NCBI GenBank assembly: GCA_902362375.1
Contig: CABIVS010000019.1
Location: 1 to 40,806, forward strand
DNA length: 40,806 nucleotides
From: Bacteroidaceae bacterium
GTDB taxonomy: Bacteria > Bacteroidota > Bacteroidia > Bacteroidales > Bacteroidaceae
Direction: 5' to 3'
A model generated the notes under the pieces. It saw only the letters and a program-made list of their open reading frames with translations, was not told the DNA's origin and did no database searches. Below are positions 8,355 to 16,938 of the stretch, one piece after another. Both the position numbers and the translations under genes were made by a program. Each line of letters opens with the position of its first letter. The stretch's first letter is position 1.

Positions 8355-9599
8355 ATGTTGAATAAAAGCATTATATCGTTTTTTCTATTGTTATTTGCTA
8401 CCTGTTCCTTTGCCGGGAACAGGGGCAAAGAACAACCTAAATACCTTTGGTTTGATGCAGAAGCTAATTTTGAACGCTTTGCCTCTAAAGATTCTATTTC
8501 TTACTATTTGGAAAAAGCCAAATCAGTAGGATTCAACCAAGTAGTAGTAGACGTCAAACCTATATACGGGGAAGTACTGTATAAAAGTAAAATTCTACCT
8601 CCACTTACAACAGTGAATGGTAAAGTAATTCATCGTGACTGGGATTACCTGCAGTATTTTATCAATGAAGCTCGTCGGTTAGGATTAAAAGTCACTGTTT
8701 CCACTGCAATGTTTCCGTCCGGACATCCCGCTACCCGCGAAGGTCTGGTCTATGATGAGTCACGTTGGGATGGGAAAACATGCTTGGAATATACACCTGA
8801 CGGAAAGATGCTTGACATCAGAGAGGATAAGAAAAAAGTAGGAGCTTTTTTAAATCCGGTTCGTAAAGATGTCCGCAAATTTGCTTTAAGTATTGTTCGT
8901 GAAATAGTGAAAAACTATGATGTTGATGCTTATGCATTAGATTATTGTCGATATCCAGGAGATGATAGTGACTTCTCTGCTGACAGTCGTAAAGCTTTTG
9001 AACATTACTTAGGAAAAAAAGTCCGGAACTTTCCAGACGATATTTTCACTTGGAATGCCGATGGAACGAAAAATCCTGGTATTTATTATAAAGAATGGTG
9101 GGCATTCCGGGCTAATGTTATCACTAGTTTTGTGAAAGAGGTACGTAAAGAAATTCATTCTATCAATAATAAAGTAGAACTAGAGTATTGGGCCGCTTCC
9201 TGGATTCATGGTATTTATGGACAAGGGCAGAATTGGGCCAGTCCAAAATCTGATTTCTCATTAAATTATCCGTGGGGATCGGAAGCCTACAATGAATCAG
9301 GATTTGCACCTTATCTGGATACCTTCTTATGTGGAACGTATTTAGAGCGTATCTACGGCATGGATGATCCGGAATCTATAGAGTATGGTATTGCCCGTGC
9401 ACAGAGATTGGTTGGTAATGATTGCAAAGTATTCGGAACGATATATGCTTTAAATCATAAAACCAATATAGCCGATGCAGTAAGCCTTTGTCTTGAGAAA
9501 TCGGAAGGATTGATGATATTCGACATAGTACAGGTTATTGAAATGAATCTGTGGGATGATATCCAAAAAGGTATAGAACGTGCGGAAGCACAGAGATAA
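8355..9599 (+). CDS. GHL10-type (DUF187) glycoside hydrolase-like protein, copy 1
   Basis: Secreted TIM-barrel protein of 414 residues related to the GHL10 family (family 10 glycosyl hydrolase-like, PF02638). Signature stretches are the N-terminal WFDAEANFERF, FNQVVVDVKPIYGEVLY (about 60-76) and VDAYALDYCRYPGDDSDFS (about 190-208), where Asp196 lies at a strand end typical of a catalytic acid, and ELEYWAASW (Glu277). The signal peptide may end at SFA-GN; a cysteine at 17 has a poor lipobox, so lipidation is unclear. A characterised relative, E. coli DigH (YddW), cleaves peptide-free peptidoglycan glycan strands, but this branch may act on another amino-sugar polymer. It is closely similar to 10738-12036, from which it is separated only by the NAGPA gene. 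Confidence 0.85.
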   Translation: MLNKSIISFFLLLFATCSFAGNRGKEQPKYLWFDAEANFERFASKDSISYYLEKAKSVGFNQVVVDVKPIYGEVLYKSKILPPLTTVNGKVIHRDWDYLQYFINEARRLGLKVTVSTAMFPSGHPATREGLVYDESRWDGKTCLEYTPDGKMLDIREDKKKVGAFLNPVRKDVRKFALSIVREIVKNYDVDAYALDYCRYPGDDSDFSADSRKAFEHYLGKKVRNFPDDIFTWNADGTKNPGIYYKEWWAFRANVITSFVKEVRKEIHSINNKVELEYWAASWIHGIYGQGQNWASPKSDFSLNYPWGSEAYNESGFAPYLDTFLCGTYLERIYGMDDPESIEYGIARAQRLVGNDCKVFGTIYALNHKTNIADAVSLCLEKSEGLMIFDIVQVIEMNLWDDIQKGIERAEAQR

Positions 9600-9629
9600 C
9601 TAAAAATAAATATTTACGATTAAATCGAT

Positions 9630-10619
9630 ATGATAATGAAAAATATATCAAAATATTGGCTTCTTTTCATGATTGCCGCCATGTCTGCGACAAGTTGTTC
9701 AGATGATGATAATGAAAAGGTGGTAATGCCGGATCCTGATCCGACAACATTAGGTTGGGTTAAACAGACAACAGAGTTTGGCACATTACCTGAATACATA
9801 AGTGTATACAAATCTCCGTCAGAGCTGGAAGGCATGAAAGCCATAGCTTTTATTGCTGTTGCGGATATGTCAAAAGCAAATTTTGCAACTATCGGAGACC
9901 AGATATATTCTAAGACTCCCAATCAAATCTGGCAAGCAGAACAACAAAAATATCCGATAATTATGAATGGTGGATATTTTGTAATGGGAGCCGGTAAGTC
10001 TGTCAGTCTGCTATGCCGTGGAGGAGAGGTCTTAGCTGTGAACTCGCAGGAGGAAATACGTTCTCAAAAGAGTTATTATCCTACACGAGGTATCTTTCAG
10101 CTGTCAAAGAATGGCTATTTCTCCACAGATTGGGCTTATACAACAACTGATGGTGTGACATATACCTATGAACAACCTTCTCCCAATAAGTCCGGTTATG
10201 AGCCTCAACCTGCACCTTCGGCTTATTTTCCGACGAGAGGCGTGAAATTAAATGCAGAAACGGCGATTGGAGGTGGACCGATCCTGTTGAAAGACGGAAG
10301 TGTGAGAAATACTTTTATTGAAGAACTTTTTGATGAAGAAAGTGGAGTTGCTCCCGAAAGTTATCATCCAAGAACCGCTATCGGAGTAACAGCCAATAAT
10401 AAGGTGATATTTTTTGTTTGTGAAGGCCGCAGTGTAACGGAAGGTGTAAAAGGTATGAATATGGCTATGATGGCTAATGTCCTGAAGAGCTTAGGTTGTG
10501 TAGATGCTATGAATCTTGATGGTGGTGGTTCAACTTGTATGTTGGTCAACGGTCAACCGGTGATAAAGCCAAGTGCTGGTGCCCAACGTGCTATAACTAC
10601 GGCAGTAGCTTTAAAATAA
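9630..10619 (+). CDS. Phosphodiester glycosidase (NAGPA/DUF2233) lipoprotein
   Basis: Homologue of the DUF2233 domain of human NAGPA, the enzyme that removes GlcNAc from GlcNAc-alpha-1-phosphodiesters to uncover mannose 6-phosphate. Conserved blocks are present: MNGGYF (about residue 110), IGGGP (211-215), HPRTAIG (244-250) and MNLDGGGST (292-300), counted from the second Met at 9636. That Met gives a standard lipoprotein signal with Cys21 (SATSC); ATG 9630 adds only two residues. Length (327-329) fits a single catalytic domain. It sits between two GHL10 genes and upstream of GH89, in line with alpha-GlcNAc phosphodiester chemistry on the cell surface or in the periplasm. The structurally characterised bacterial relative I recall is BACOVA_00430 of B. 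ovatus. The natural substrate is not known from sequence. Confidence 0.9.
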   Translation: MIMKNISKYWLLFMIAAMSATSCSDDDNEKVVMPDPDPTTLGWVKQTTEFGTLPEYISVYKSPSELEGMKAIAFIAVADMSKANFATIGDQIYSKTPNQIWQAEQQKYPIIMNGGYFVMGAGKSVSLLCRGGEVLAVNSQEEIRSQKSYYPTRGIFQLSKNGYFSTDWAYTTTDGVTYTYEQPSPNKSGYEPQPAPSAYFPTRGVKLNAETAIGGGPILLKDGSVRNTFIEELFDEESGVAPESYHPRTAIGVTANNKVIFFVCEGRSVTEGVKGMNMAMMANVLKSLGCVDAMNLDGGGSTCMLVNGQPVIKPSAGAQRAITTAVALK

Positions 10620-10671
10620 CGGTCGAAAGATCTTTAGGATAACAAGTTTATTTTATTTAGCTTTCTTATTA

Positions 10672-10721
10672 TTCTCGATTTCAGGCTGTATTTTTTCTAA
10701 ATACTAGCTTGAAGTCGAGAA
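10672..10721 (+). promoter_or_regulatory. Long RNA hairpin in the gap before GHL10 copy 2
   Basis: In the 118-bp gap between the NAGPA gene and the next GHL10, bases 10672-10687 pair with 10706-10721 over 16 positions (14 Watson-Crick, 2 G-U). The stem continues with 10688-10693 against 10699-10704, leaving one bulged T and a five-base loop. No T-run follows it, so it does not look like a simple terminator. It ends 16 bp before the ATG at 10738, so it could stabilise or attenuate the mRNA or mask initiation. The role is inferred; the pairing is seen directly. Confidence 0.6.
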
Positions 10722-10737
10722 ATAAAAACAATAAAGT

Positions 10738-12036
10738 ATGAAATACATTCCAAGCATTTTATTCTTCTTTTTTCTTCTATCACTTAGTAGTTGTTCTACA
10801 AAGACTGTAGAATCAGAGCTTCCCGAGCCAAATCCTCCCACTCCTGTCATTCCGGAAGAACCAACTCCTGAAAAAGAAAAAATGCTCTGGTTTGATGCAG
10901 AAGCAAATTTTGAACGTTTCTCCCCAAAAGAGAATATCACATATTATCTTGATCTCGCCAGATCAACAGGTTTTAATAAAATTGTAGTCGATGTGCGTCC
11001 TGTACAAGGCGATGCCCTGTTTAAAAGTTCCTATTTAACCCCATTGACCGATCTTGCCGATACACATATCGAAAGAGATTGGGATTATCTTCAATTTTTT
11101 ATTGATGAGGCTCATAAACGTGAACTTAAAGTTACGGTCTCTGCTACTATATTTACGGCAGGCCTACCTTCTTCTAAAAATGGTATGGCGTACCGTGATG
11201 ATACATGGGATGGAAAAACTTGTTTGGAATATACCAAAGATCAGGGTTTGATAGATATTAAGGACGATAAAACAAAAGTCTCCGCCTTTTTAAACCCAGT
11301 TTTACCGGAAGTACAAGACTTTTGTCTGAATTTTATAAAAGAGTTAGTTACAAATTACAATTTTGATGGTTTTGCCTTAGACTATTGCCGTTATCCGGGA
11401 GATGAAAGTGATTTTTCGGAGGCAACAAAAACGGCTTTCGAACAATACATCGGAAAGCAATTAGATCGGTTCCCGGATGATATTTTCATTTGGAATACAG
11501 ATGGCACTAAACGGACAGGGACTTATTACAAGAAATGGTGGGAGTTCCGCTCTATGGTCATACGTAATTTTGTAGAACGGGTGCGCACAGAAATTAAAAA
11601 CATTAAACCGGATATTCAATTAGAATATTGGGCTGCCTCATGGATTCATGCTATTTATGGGCAAGGACAAAATTGGGCATCCACCGAATACGATTTTTCC
11701 AAAGAATACAGTTGGGCTTCACCTGAATATAAAAATACAGGTTTTGCCGGATTGTTAGACACCTTTCTATGTGGAACTTATTTAACCAAAATATTTGGAT
11801 TGAACGATCCCGAATCCATAGAATATGGTATAGCGCGTGCACAACGCATTGTTCATGGAGCATGTAAAGTCTATGGCACTTTGTATGCTTTAAATCATAA
11901 GGACAATATAGCAGATGCTGTTTATGTCTGTCTTTCCCAATCCGAAGGATTAATGGTGTTTGACATTGTGCAAGTAATAGAATTCAATCAGTGGGCAGCC
12001 ATTAAGGAAGGAATTCAACGAGCAGAGAGTCTTTAA
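10738..12036 (+). CDS. GHL10-type (DUF187) glycoside hydrolase-like lipoprotein, copy 2
   Basis: A 432-residue paralogue of 8355-9599, with the same core (MLWFDAEANFERF, FNKIVVDVRPVQGDALF, FDGFALDYCRYPGDESDFS, LEYWAASWIHAIYGQGQNW). It is a lipoprotein (Cys19 in LSSCS) followed by a proline- and glutamate-rich linker (about residues 25-48) that would hold the barrel away from the membrane, a difference from copy 1. This suggests a surface or outer-membrane location. The two copies flank the phosphodiester glycosidase, consistent with a local duplication and division of labour. The family is known for glycosidic cleavage of amino-sugar polymers (DigH); the substrate here is unknown. A strong hairpin lies directly upstream, so its expression may be tuned separately. 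Confidence 0.86.
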   Translation: MKYIPSILFFFFLLSLSSCSTKTVESELPEPNPPTPVIPEEPTPEKEKMLWFDAEANFERFSPKENITYYLDLARSTGFNKIVVDVRPVQGDALFKSSYLTPLTDLADTHIERDWDYLQFFIDEAHKRELKVTVSATIFTAGLPSSKNGMAYRDDTWDGKTCLEYTKDQGLIDIKDDKTKVSAFLNPVLPEVQDFCLNFIKELVTNYNFDGFALDYCRYPGDESDFSEATKTAFEQYIGKQLDRFPDDIFIWNTDGTKRTGTYYKKWWEFRSMVIRNFVERVRTEIKNIKPDIQLEYWAASWIHAIYGQGQNWASTEYDFSKEYSWASPEYKNTGFAGLLDTFLCGTYLTKIFGLNDPESIEYGIARAQRIVHGACKVYGTLYALNHKDNIADAVYVCLSQSEGLMVFDIVQVIEFNQWAAIKEGIQRAESL

Positions 12037-12069
12037 ATAGCGAATATTCAATAAAATATAATATATAAA

Positions 12070-14043
12070 ATGAAACGAGTACTTATATTATTACACATTA
12101 TTTTATGCACATGCATAGTAATTCAAGCCAAAAACTACACTGTAAGTTCACCGGATGGAAAAATCAAGGTGACGGTAACAGCCGGAAAACTATTAAGTTG
12201 GAGTATTGATTACAATGGTGAACGTATACTAAATCCCAGTCTGATGCAGATGGATATTGAAGGGCAGACTGAACAACCGGGAGTAAATCCGAAAGTAATA
12301 AAAGCTAAAACACTCAAAGTAAATTCGGAGCAAACAGCTGTCATTCCACTTAAACAAAGAATTATCAAAGATCAATATAACCAGTTAACTCTGACTTGTA
12401 AAGGTAACTACGCAATAGTCTTCAGAGTATATAACAATGGAGCCGCTTATCGTTTTGAGACTTCATTAAAGCAACCTAAAGTTATTATTAATACTGAAAC
12501 CATCGAACAGAACTGGACTGAAGGGTGTAAGCTATATTGGCCAAGAGAAAAGAATCAAGAATATCTCACACACTGCGAAGCCATTTTTGATGAATTAAAC
12601 ATCTCCTCGCTCACTAAGGATATGAAAGGCTATCTACCCATTTATCTCTCTACCCCTAAAGGAACGAAAGTTGTTATTATGGAATCCGATCTTTTCGATT
12701 ATCCCAATCTATTTTTGACAGGTGATCGTAATAACACGCTGTCCGGTGAATTTCCTCCTGTAGTTTTAAAAAGTGCCTTAAAGGAAGGTGCCGACCGTGA
12801 CGAAGTATTATTGGAGAAAGCCTCTTACATTGCTGAAACTGAAGGAACAAGAACTTTCCCTTGGCGTGTGTTAATGATTAACGAAGACGACAAAGCGGTA
12901 ATTGAAAATAACTTAGTGTATCAATTAGCCTCTCCATCTGTTACTCAAGACACAGACTGGATAAAACCCGGAAAGATTTCTTGGGATTGGTGGAGTACAC
13001 TGAACGTATACGGGGTAGATTTTAAGGCAGGTGTGAATACTGATACCTATAAATATTTCATTGATTTCGCTTCAAAATACGGAATTGAATATATTTTATT
13101 AGATGAAGGATGGTCAGCCGGAACCTGGAATATTAAGGAGCCAATACCCGGATTGGATATACCGGAACTGGTACGATATGGAAAGGAAAGAAATGTTGGT
13201 CTTGTATTATGGACCTTATGGAACCCACTTGATAAAGAATTGGACGAAATTCTGGATGTTTATGAAAAATGGGGAATCAAAGGTATAAAAGTAGATTTTA
13301 TGCAACGTTCGGATCAATATATGGTTAATTTCTACGAACGGGTAGGAAAAGCCGCAATGGACCGTAAATTACTCGTTGATTTCCATGGATCTTTCAAACC
13401 TTCCGGTTTGCAGAAGAAATATCCCAATGTGATGACTTTTGAAGGTGTACTGGGATTAGAGCACGATAAGGATTCAAGAGATATTAATCCGGTACATGAC
13501 TTGATTCTTCCATTTACAAGAATGGTAGCCGGTCCGATGGATTATACTCCCGGTGCAGTAAACAATGCAACAGCAGAAGACTTTTACATCAATTTCGTAC
13601 ATCCGATCAGTTTAGGTACACGCGCCCATCAGGCAGCTTTATATGTAGTGTATGAAAGCCCGTTACAAATGTTAGCAGATTCTCCCTCAAATTATTATAA
13701 AGCTCCAGAATTTGCCTCTTTTATCTCCCGTATACCTACCATTTGGGAAGATACTAAAGCTATAACAGCTAAAATCGGAGAACAATTAGTTATTGCCCGC
13801 AAGAATGGTAAGAATTGGTATTTGGCAGGTTTAACAGACTGGAATGCCCGTAACATTGAAGTGAAACTGGATTTTCTTGAAGCATCCAAATATAAAATGG
13901 AAATTTTCAAAGACGGTGTGAATGCAGATGTTTACGCCTCGGATTTTAAAACAGAAGAGGTAATGGTTTCAAAAGATGAACTAATTAACATCATCATGGC
14001 TAAAGGTGGCGGTTGGGCAGCAATTCTTACTCCGGTTGAATAA
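12070..14043 (+). CDS. GH97 glycoside hydrolase, retaining (alpha-galactosidase-like) type
   Basis: Secreted (signal peptide to about residue 20, VIQA-K) 657-residue GH97 enzyme: an N-terminal beta-sandwich (about 22-290), a central TIM barrel (about 300-560) and a C-terminal beta domain. The catalytic pattern matches the retaining branch typified by BtGal97A: GIKVDFM carries Asp409 as probable nucleophile and GLEHDKD carries Glu464 as probable acid/base. Their spacing of 55 equals that of Asp415/Glu470 in BtGal97A. It lacks the HHET and NHEP glutamates of the inverting SusB branch. The expected reaction is release of an alpha-linked hexose, probably alpha-galactose, from a chain end. It starts 33 bp after GHL10 copy 2 and ends 12 bp before the SGNH gene. 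Substrate assignment is by motif only. Confidence 0.92.
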   Translation: MKRVLILLHIILCTCIVIQAKNYTVSSPDGKIKVTVTAGKLLSWSIDYNGERILNPSLMQMDIEGQTEQPGVNPKVIKAKTLKVNSEQTAVIPLKQRIIKDQYNQLTLTCKGNYAIVFRVYNNGAAYRFETSLKQPKVIINTETIEQNWTEGCKLYWPREKNQEYLTHCEAIFDELNISSLTKDMKGYLPIYLSTPKGTKVVIMESDLFDYPNLFLTGDRNNTLSGEFPPVVLKSALKEGADRDEVLLEKASYIAETEGTRTFPWRVLMINEDDKAVIENNLVYQLASPSVTQDTDWIKPGKISWDWWSTLNVYGVDFKAGVNTDTYKYFIDFASKYGIEYILLDEGWSAGTWNIKEPIPGLDIPELVRYGKERNVGLVLWTLWNPLDKELDEILDVYEKWGIKGIKVDFMQRSDQYMVNFYERVGKAAMDRKLLVDFHGSFKPSGLQKKYPNVMTFEGVLGLEHDKDSRDINPVHDLILPFTRMVAGPMDYTPGAVNNATAEDFYINFVHPISLGTRAHQAALYVVYESPLQMLADSPSNYYKAPEFASFISRIPTIWEDTKAITAKIGEQLVIARKNGKNWYLAGLTDWNARNIEVKLDFLEASKYKMEIFKDGVNADVYASDFKTEEVMVSKDELINIIMAKGGGWAAILTPVE

Positions 14044-14055
14044 AAAGGTTTAGTA

Positions 14056-15444
14056 ATGAAGAAAATACTATTTATATTATATACCTGTTGCATTTTATCG
14101 TTTCCTGTACGTGCGCAGCAAATTCCGTCATTTAAAGCAAATGACAGAATTGTTTTTCTTGGAAATAGTATAACGGAAGGAGGGCATTATCATTCTTATA
14201 TATGGCTGTATTACATGACGCACTTCCCCAATTTACCTCTTCGTATGTATAATGGAGGAATCGGTGGTGATTGTGTGAGCCACATGGTTTATCGTTTCGA
14301 TTCAGATATTAAAATCAAAAAGCCGACCTATCTGATCTGTTCTTTCGGGATGAATGATTCCGGATTCGACGGATATAATAAGCCCGGATATGATAAGTAT
14401 GCGAATCAGCAGGTAGAGTATGCTCACACAGAGTTTGAAAAACTGCAACGGCAGATTCTTGCTGACAAAAAAATAAAAAGCGTAGTACTTCTAGGCTCTC
14501 CTCCCTATGATGAGAATGTGAAATTGAAAGGAGTAGAAGCTCTACACGGAAAGAATGAGACGATCAAACGAATTATTGAAATGCAGGCAGAAGTTGCCCA
14601 AAAGAGAGGATGGGGATTTGTCAATTTCAATACTGTGATGTGCGGGTTGAATAAGCAGATTCAGCTATCTGATTCTACAGCTACTTTCTGTGGCGGTGAC
14701 CGGATTCATCCTGATAAAGACGGTCATATGGTAATGGCGTACTTATTCCTGAAAGCACAGGGACTTGCAGGACAGGAAATCGCCTCTTTCCAAATCAATG
14801 CCACTAACAGGAAAGCAATGGAAGAGCGAAATTGCCGAATATCTCATATAAAGAATGAGAATGACACAATATCTTTCAGATATTTATCCCGTTCATTGCC
14901 TTTCCCTATCGACACGATTCCTCGCTGGGGAACGAAAGGTACAGCCCGAGATGCTATCAGACAAATTCCCTTTATGCAGGAAATGAACCAGGAAATAATG
15001 AAAGTAACTGATTTGCATGGCATTTTCCGGGTAACTATTGATGGAATAGAAATTGGCTGTTGGAGTGGCGACGAATTGAGTAAAGGAGTTAATCTGGCAG
15101 AAATAACATGTACACCCCAATACCAACAGAGTCTGTCTATCATGCATCTGAATGAAGAAAGGTGTGCTATAGAAAAACGTTTACGTCAATATATGGCTAT
15201 GCAGTATGTCTTTTTTAAGCATAGAGGATTACTTTTTGCAGATAATAAAGCCGCTCTTGATGTTGCCAAAGCGGAACGGGAAAGTCATTACCTGGTGAAG
15301 TATTTATATACCAATTATACTCAAGCCATGTTTCCACAGATACGTGAAGCCTGGCAGGCTGAAATAGACCAGTTGATAACTCAAATATATAAAATAAACA
15401 AGCCTCTTACGCGTTTGATTAAAATAGAAAGGATTAAAGAATGA
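14056..15444 (+). CDS. Secreted SGNH/GDSL hydrolase (esterase)
   Basis: A 462-residue exported protein (signal peptide ending near PVRAQ). SGNH blocks are visible: FLGNSITEGG with Ser38, NGGIGGD (about 66-72), FGMND (97-101) and GGDRIHPD with the Asp215-x-x-His218 dyad. The catalytic domain covers about residues 25-245; the C-terminal half is mostly helical and unassigned. Such enzymes remove O-acyl groups (often acetyl) from carbohydrates, which would open the glycan to the neighbouring glycosidases. It overlaps the next gene by four bases (ATGA), indicating coupled translation with the phosphoesterase. The acyl group removed is unknown. Confidence 0.85.
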   Translation: MKKILFILYTCCILSFPVRAQQIPSFKANDRIVFLGNSITEGGHYHSYIWLYYMTHFPNLPLRMYNGGIGGDCVSHMVYRFDSDIKIKKPTYLICSFGMNDSGFDGYNKPGYDKYANQQVEYAHTEFEKLQRQILADKKIKSVVLLGSPPYDENVKLKGVEALHGKNETIKRIIEMQAEVAQKRGWGFVNFNTVMCGLNKQIQLSDSTATFCGGDRIHPDKDGHMVMAYLFLKAQGLAGQEIASFQINATNRKAMEERNCRISHIKNENDTISFRYLSRSLPFPIDTIPRWGTKGTARDAIRQIPFMQEMNQEIMKVTDLHGIFRVTIDGIEIGCWSGDELSKGVNLAEITCTPQYQQSLSIMHLNEERCAIEKRLRQYMAMQYVFFKHRGLLFADNKAALDVAKAERESHYLVKYLYTNYTQAMFPQIREAWQAEIDQLITQIYKINKPLTRLIKIERIKE

Positions 15445-16913
15445 AATTAAGACTATTATTACTTTTATGCCTGTTCCAATGGAGTTTTTCCTGTTTTAGT
15501 GTACAGGCTGAAACTACTCCCGTAGTCTATTACGGGAAAGTACTGTCCGGAGGTAAGGGAGTTGCTAACGTACCTGTGACAGATGGTACGCAGATTGTCC
15601 TTACAGATAATAAAGGACGATACTCCATGACAAGTACCTCTGATGCAGAATACATCTATATTACCCTTCCTGATGGTTATGACGTTCCGATGAAAGGTAA
15701 AGTCCCTGTATTCTTTCAAAAAGTACCTGCTCAACCTTCAAAGAAAGTACATTTTGATTTTGAGTTGACACAATCATCTACGAATAACCAAAAGCATGTT
15801 TTGGTTGTATGGGCTGACCCACAAGTGTATTTTGACGAAGAAATGCCACAAGTACGGGAGGCCTCAAAAGATGTGAAAGAGCTGTTGGCAACTAGCTATC
15901 AGGGAATCCCTGCGTATGGAATAGTGTGTGGAGATATTATTGGTGACATCAATAAAAAGCCCAGCTATTTTGCGCCCATGATAGATGCAATAGCCGAAAC
16001 GGAAATTCCCTTTTTCTATGTAATTGGAAATCATGACTTAGATTTAAATGTACGTTCCAATGAACATGCACGTACTACTTATAAATCTTATTATGGTCCC
16101 ACTTACTATTCATTCAATAGAGGAAATGTGCATTATGTTGTTCTCGATGATATTTTCTTTATTGCAAAAAGCTATTTGTATGTTGGTTATCTTACCGAAC
16201 AACAACTCCAGTGGTTAGAACAGGATTTGAAACAAGTTACTCCGGGATCCACAGTAGTAGTTGCTACACATATCCCTACCTATTCAAGAGAAGCACGCCG
16301 AAAGGAATGGGGAAAGGAGTCTACTATGAAAGTAATGAATAACCGCTCTCATTTGTATGAGTTGCTAAAACCTTACAATGCTCATATCATGTCAGGACAT
16401 GAACACTATAATGAAAATTATGTGTTGGCAGACAATCTTTACGAACACGTGCACGCCCCCTTGTCAACATTGTTTTGGCAAGCTCCCTGGGCTTGTGATG
16501 GAACTCCGGGCGGATATGCCGTCTACGAGTTTGACGGAGGTAAAGTTAACTGGTATTACAAATGTGTAGGAAAAGATAAGGACTATCAATTTGAACTTTA
16601 TCCGGTAGGTGCCAGTCGAAATAAAAAGGAAGCAGTGGTGGCAAATGTCTGGAATTACGACCCAACCTGGAAAGTGAAATGGTATGAAAACGGTATTGAC
16701 AGAGGAGAAATGACTCGTTTTTCCGGATACGACCCTGCTATTTATGAATACTGTGATAAAAACAGTTCTACATTTAAGCATAAGTATTTGGGAGCAGACA
16801 TTACTGAACACTTATTTTATGCGGTTCCTGAAATGAAGGATTCCGAAATACGTGTAGAAGTTACAGATCATTGCGGTAATGTATATACCCGTAAAATGCA
16901 GCAACCTAAATAA
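15441..16913 (+). CDS. Calcineurin-like phosphoesterase with N- and C-terminal beta domains, copy 1
   Basis: Exported 490-residue metallophosphoesterase (signal to about residue 23, VQA-E). A small N-terminal beta domain (about 27-110, MetallophosN-like) precedes the catalytic domain with WADPQ (Asp126, Gln128), CGDIIGD (Asp165), GNHD (196-199), ATHIP (His277) and GHEH (319-322). A C-terminal beta domain (about 340-490, MetallophosC-like) follows. The first metal motif is D-x-Q rather than the usual D-x-H. The family hydrolyses phosphomonoesters or diesters with a two-metal centre. Its place among glycosidases implies a phosphorylated glycan substrate. It overlaps the SGNH gene by four bases. 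The substrate is not known. Confidence 0.88.
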   Translation: MKLRLLLLLCLFQWSFSCFSVQAETTPVVYYGKVLSGGKGVANVPVTDGTQIVLTDNKGRYSMTSTSDAEYIYITLPDGYDVPMKGKVPVFFQKVPAQPSKKVHFDFELTQSSTNNQKHVLVVWADPQVYFDEEMPQVREASKDVKELLATSYQGIPAYGIVCGDIIGDINKKPSYFAPMIDAIAETEIPFFYVIGNHDLDLNVRSNEHARTTYKSYYGPTYYSFNRGNVHYVVLDDIFFIAKSYLYVGYLTEQQLQWLEQDLKQVTPGSTVVVATHIPTYSREARRKEWGKESTMKVMNNRSHLYELLKPYNAHIMSGHEHYNENYVLADNLYEHVHAPLSTLFWQAPWACDGTPGGYAVYEFDGGKVNWYYKCVGKDKDYQFELYPVGASRNKKEAVVANVWNYDPTWKVKWYENGIDRGEMTRFSGYDPAIYEYCDKNSSTFKHKYLGADITEHLFYAVPEMKDSEIRVEVTDHCGNVYTRKMQQPK

Positions 16914-16938
16914 GCAAAAACATAAAAAAGGAAAGAAA

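Noticed and set aside
16879..16938. Upstream in-frame ATG for the second GH97 gene
   Set aside because: It lies inside the preceding gene and would bury the clear lipoprotein signal that begins at 16939, which has a purine-rich site just ahead.
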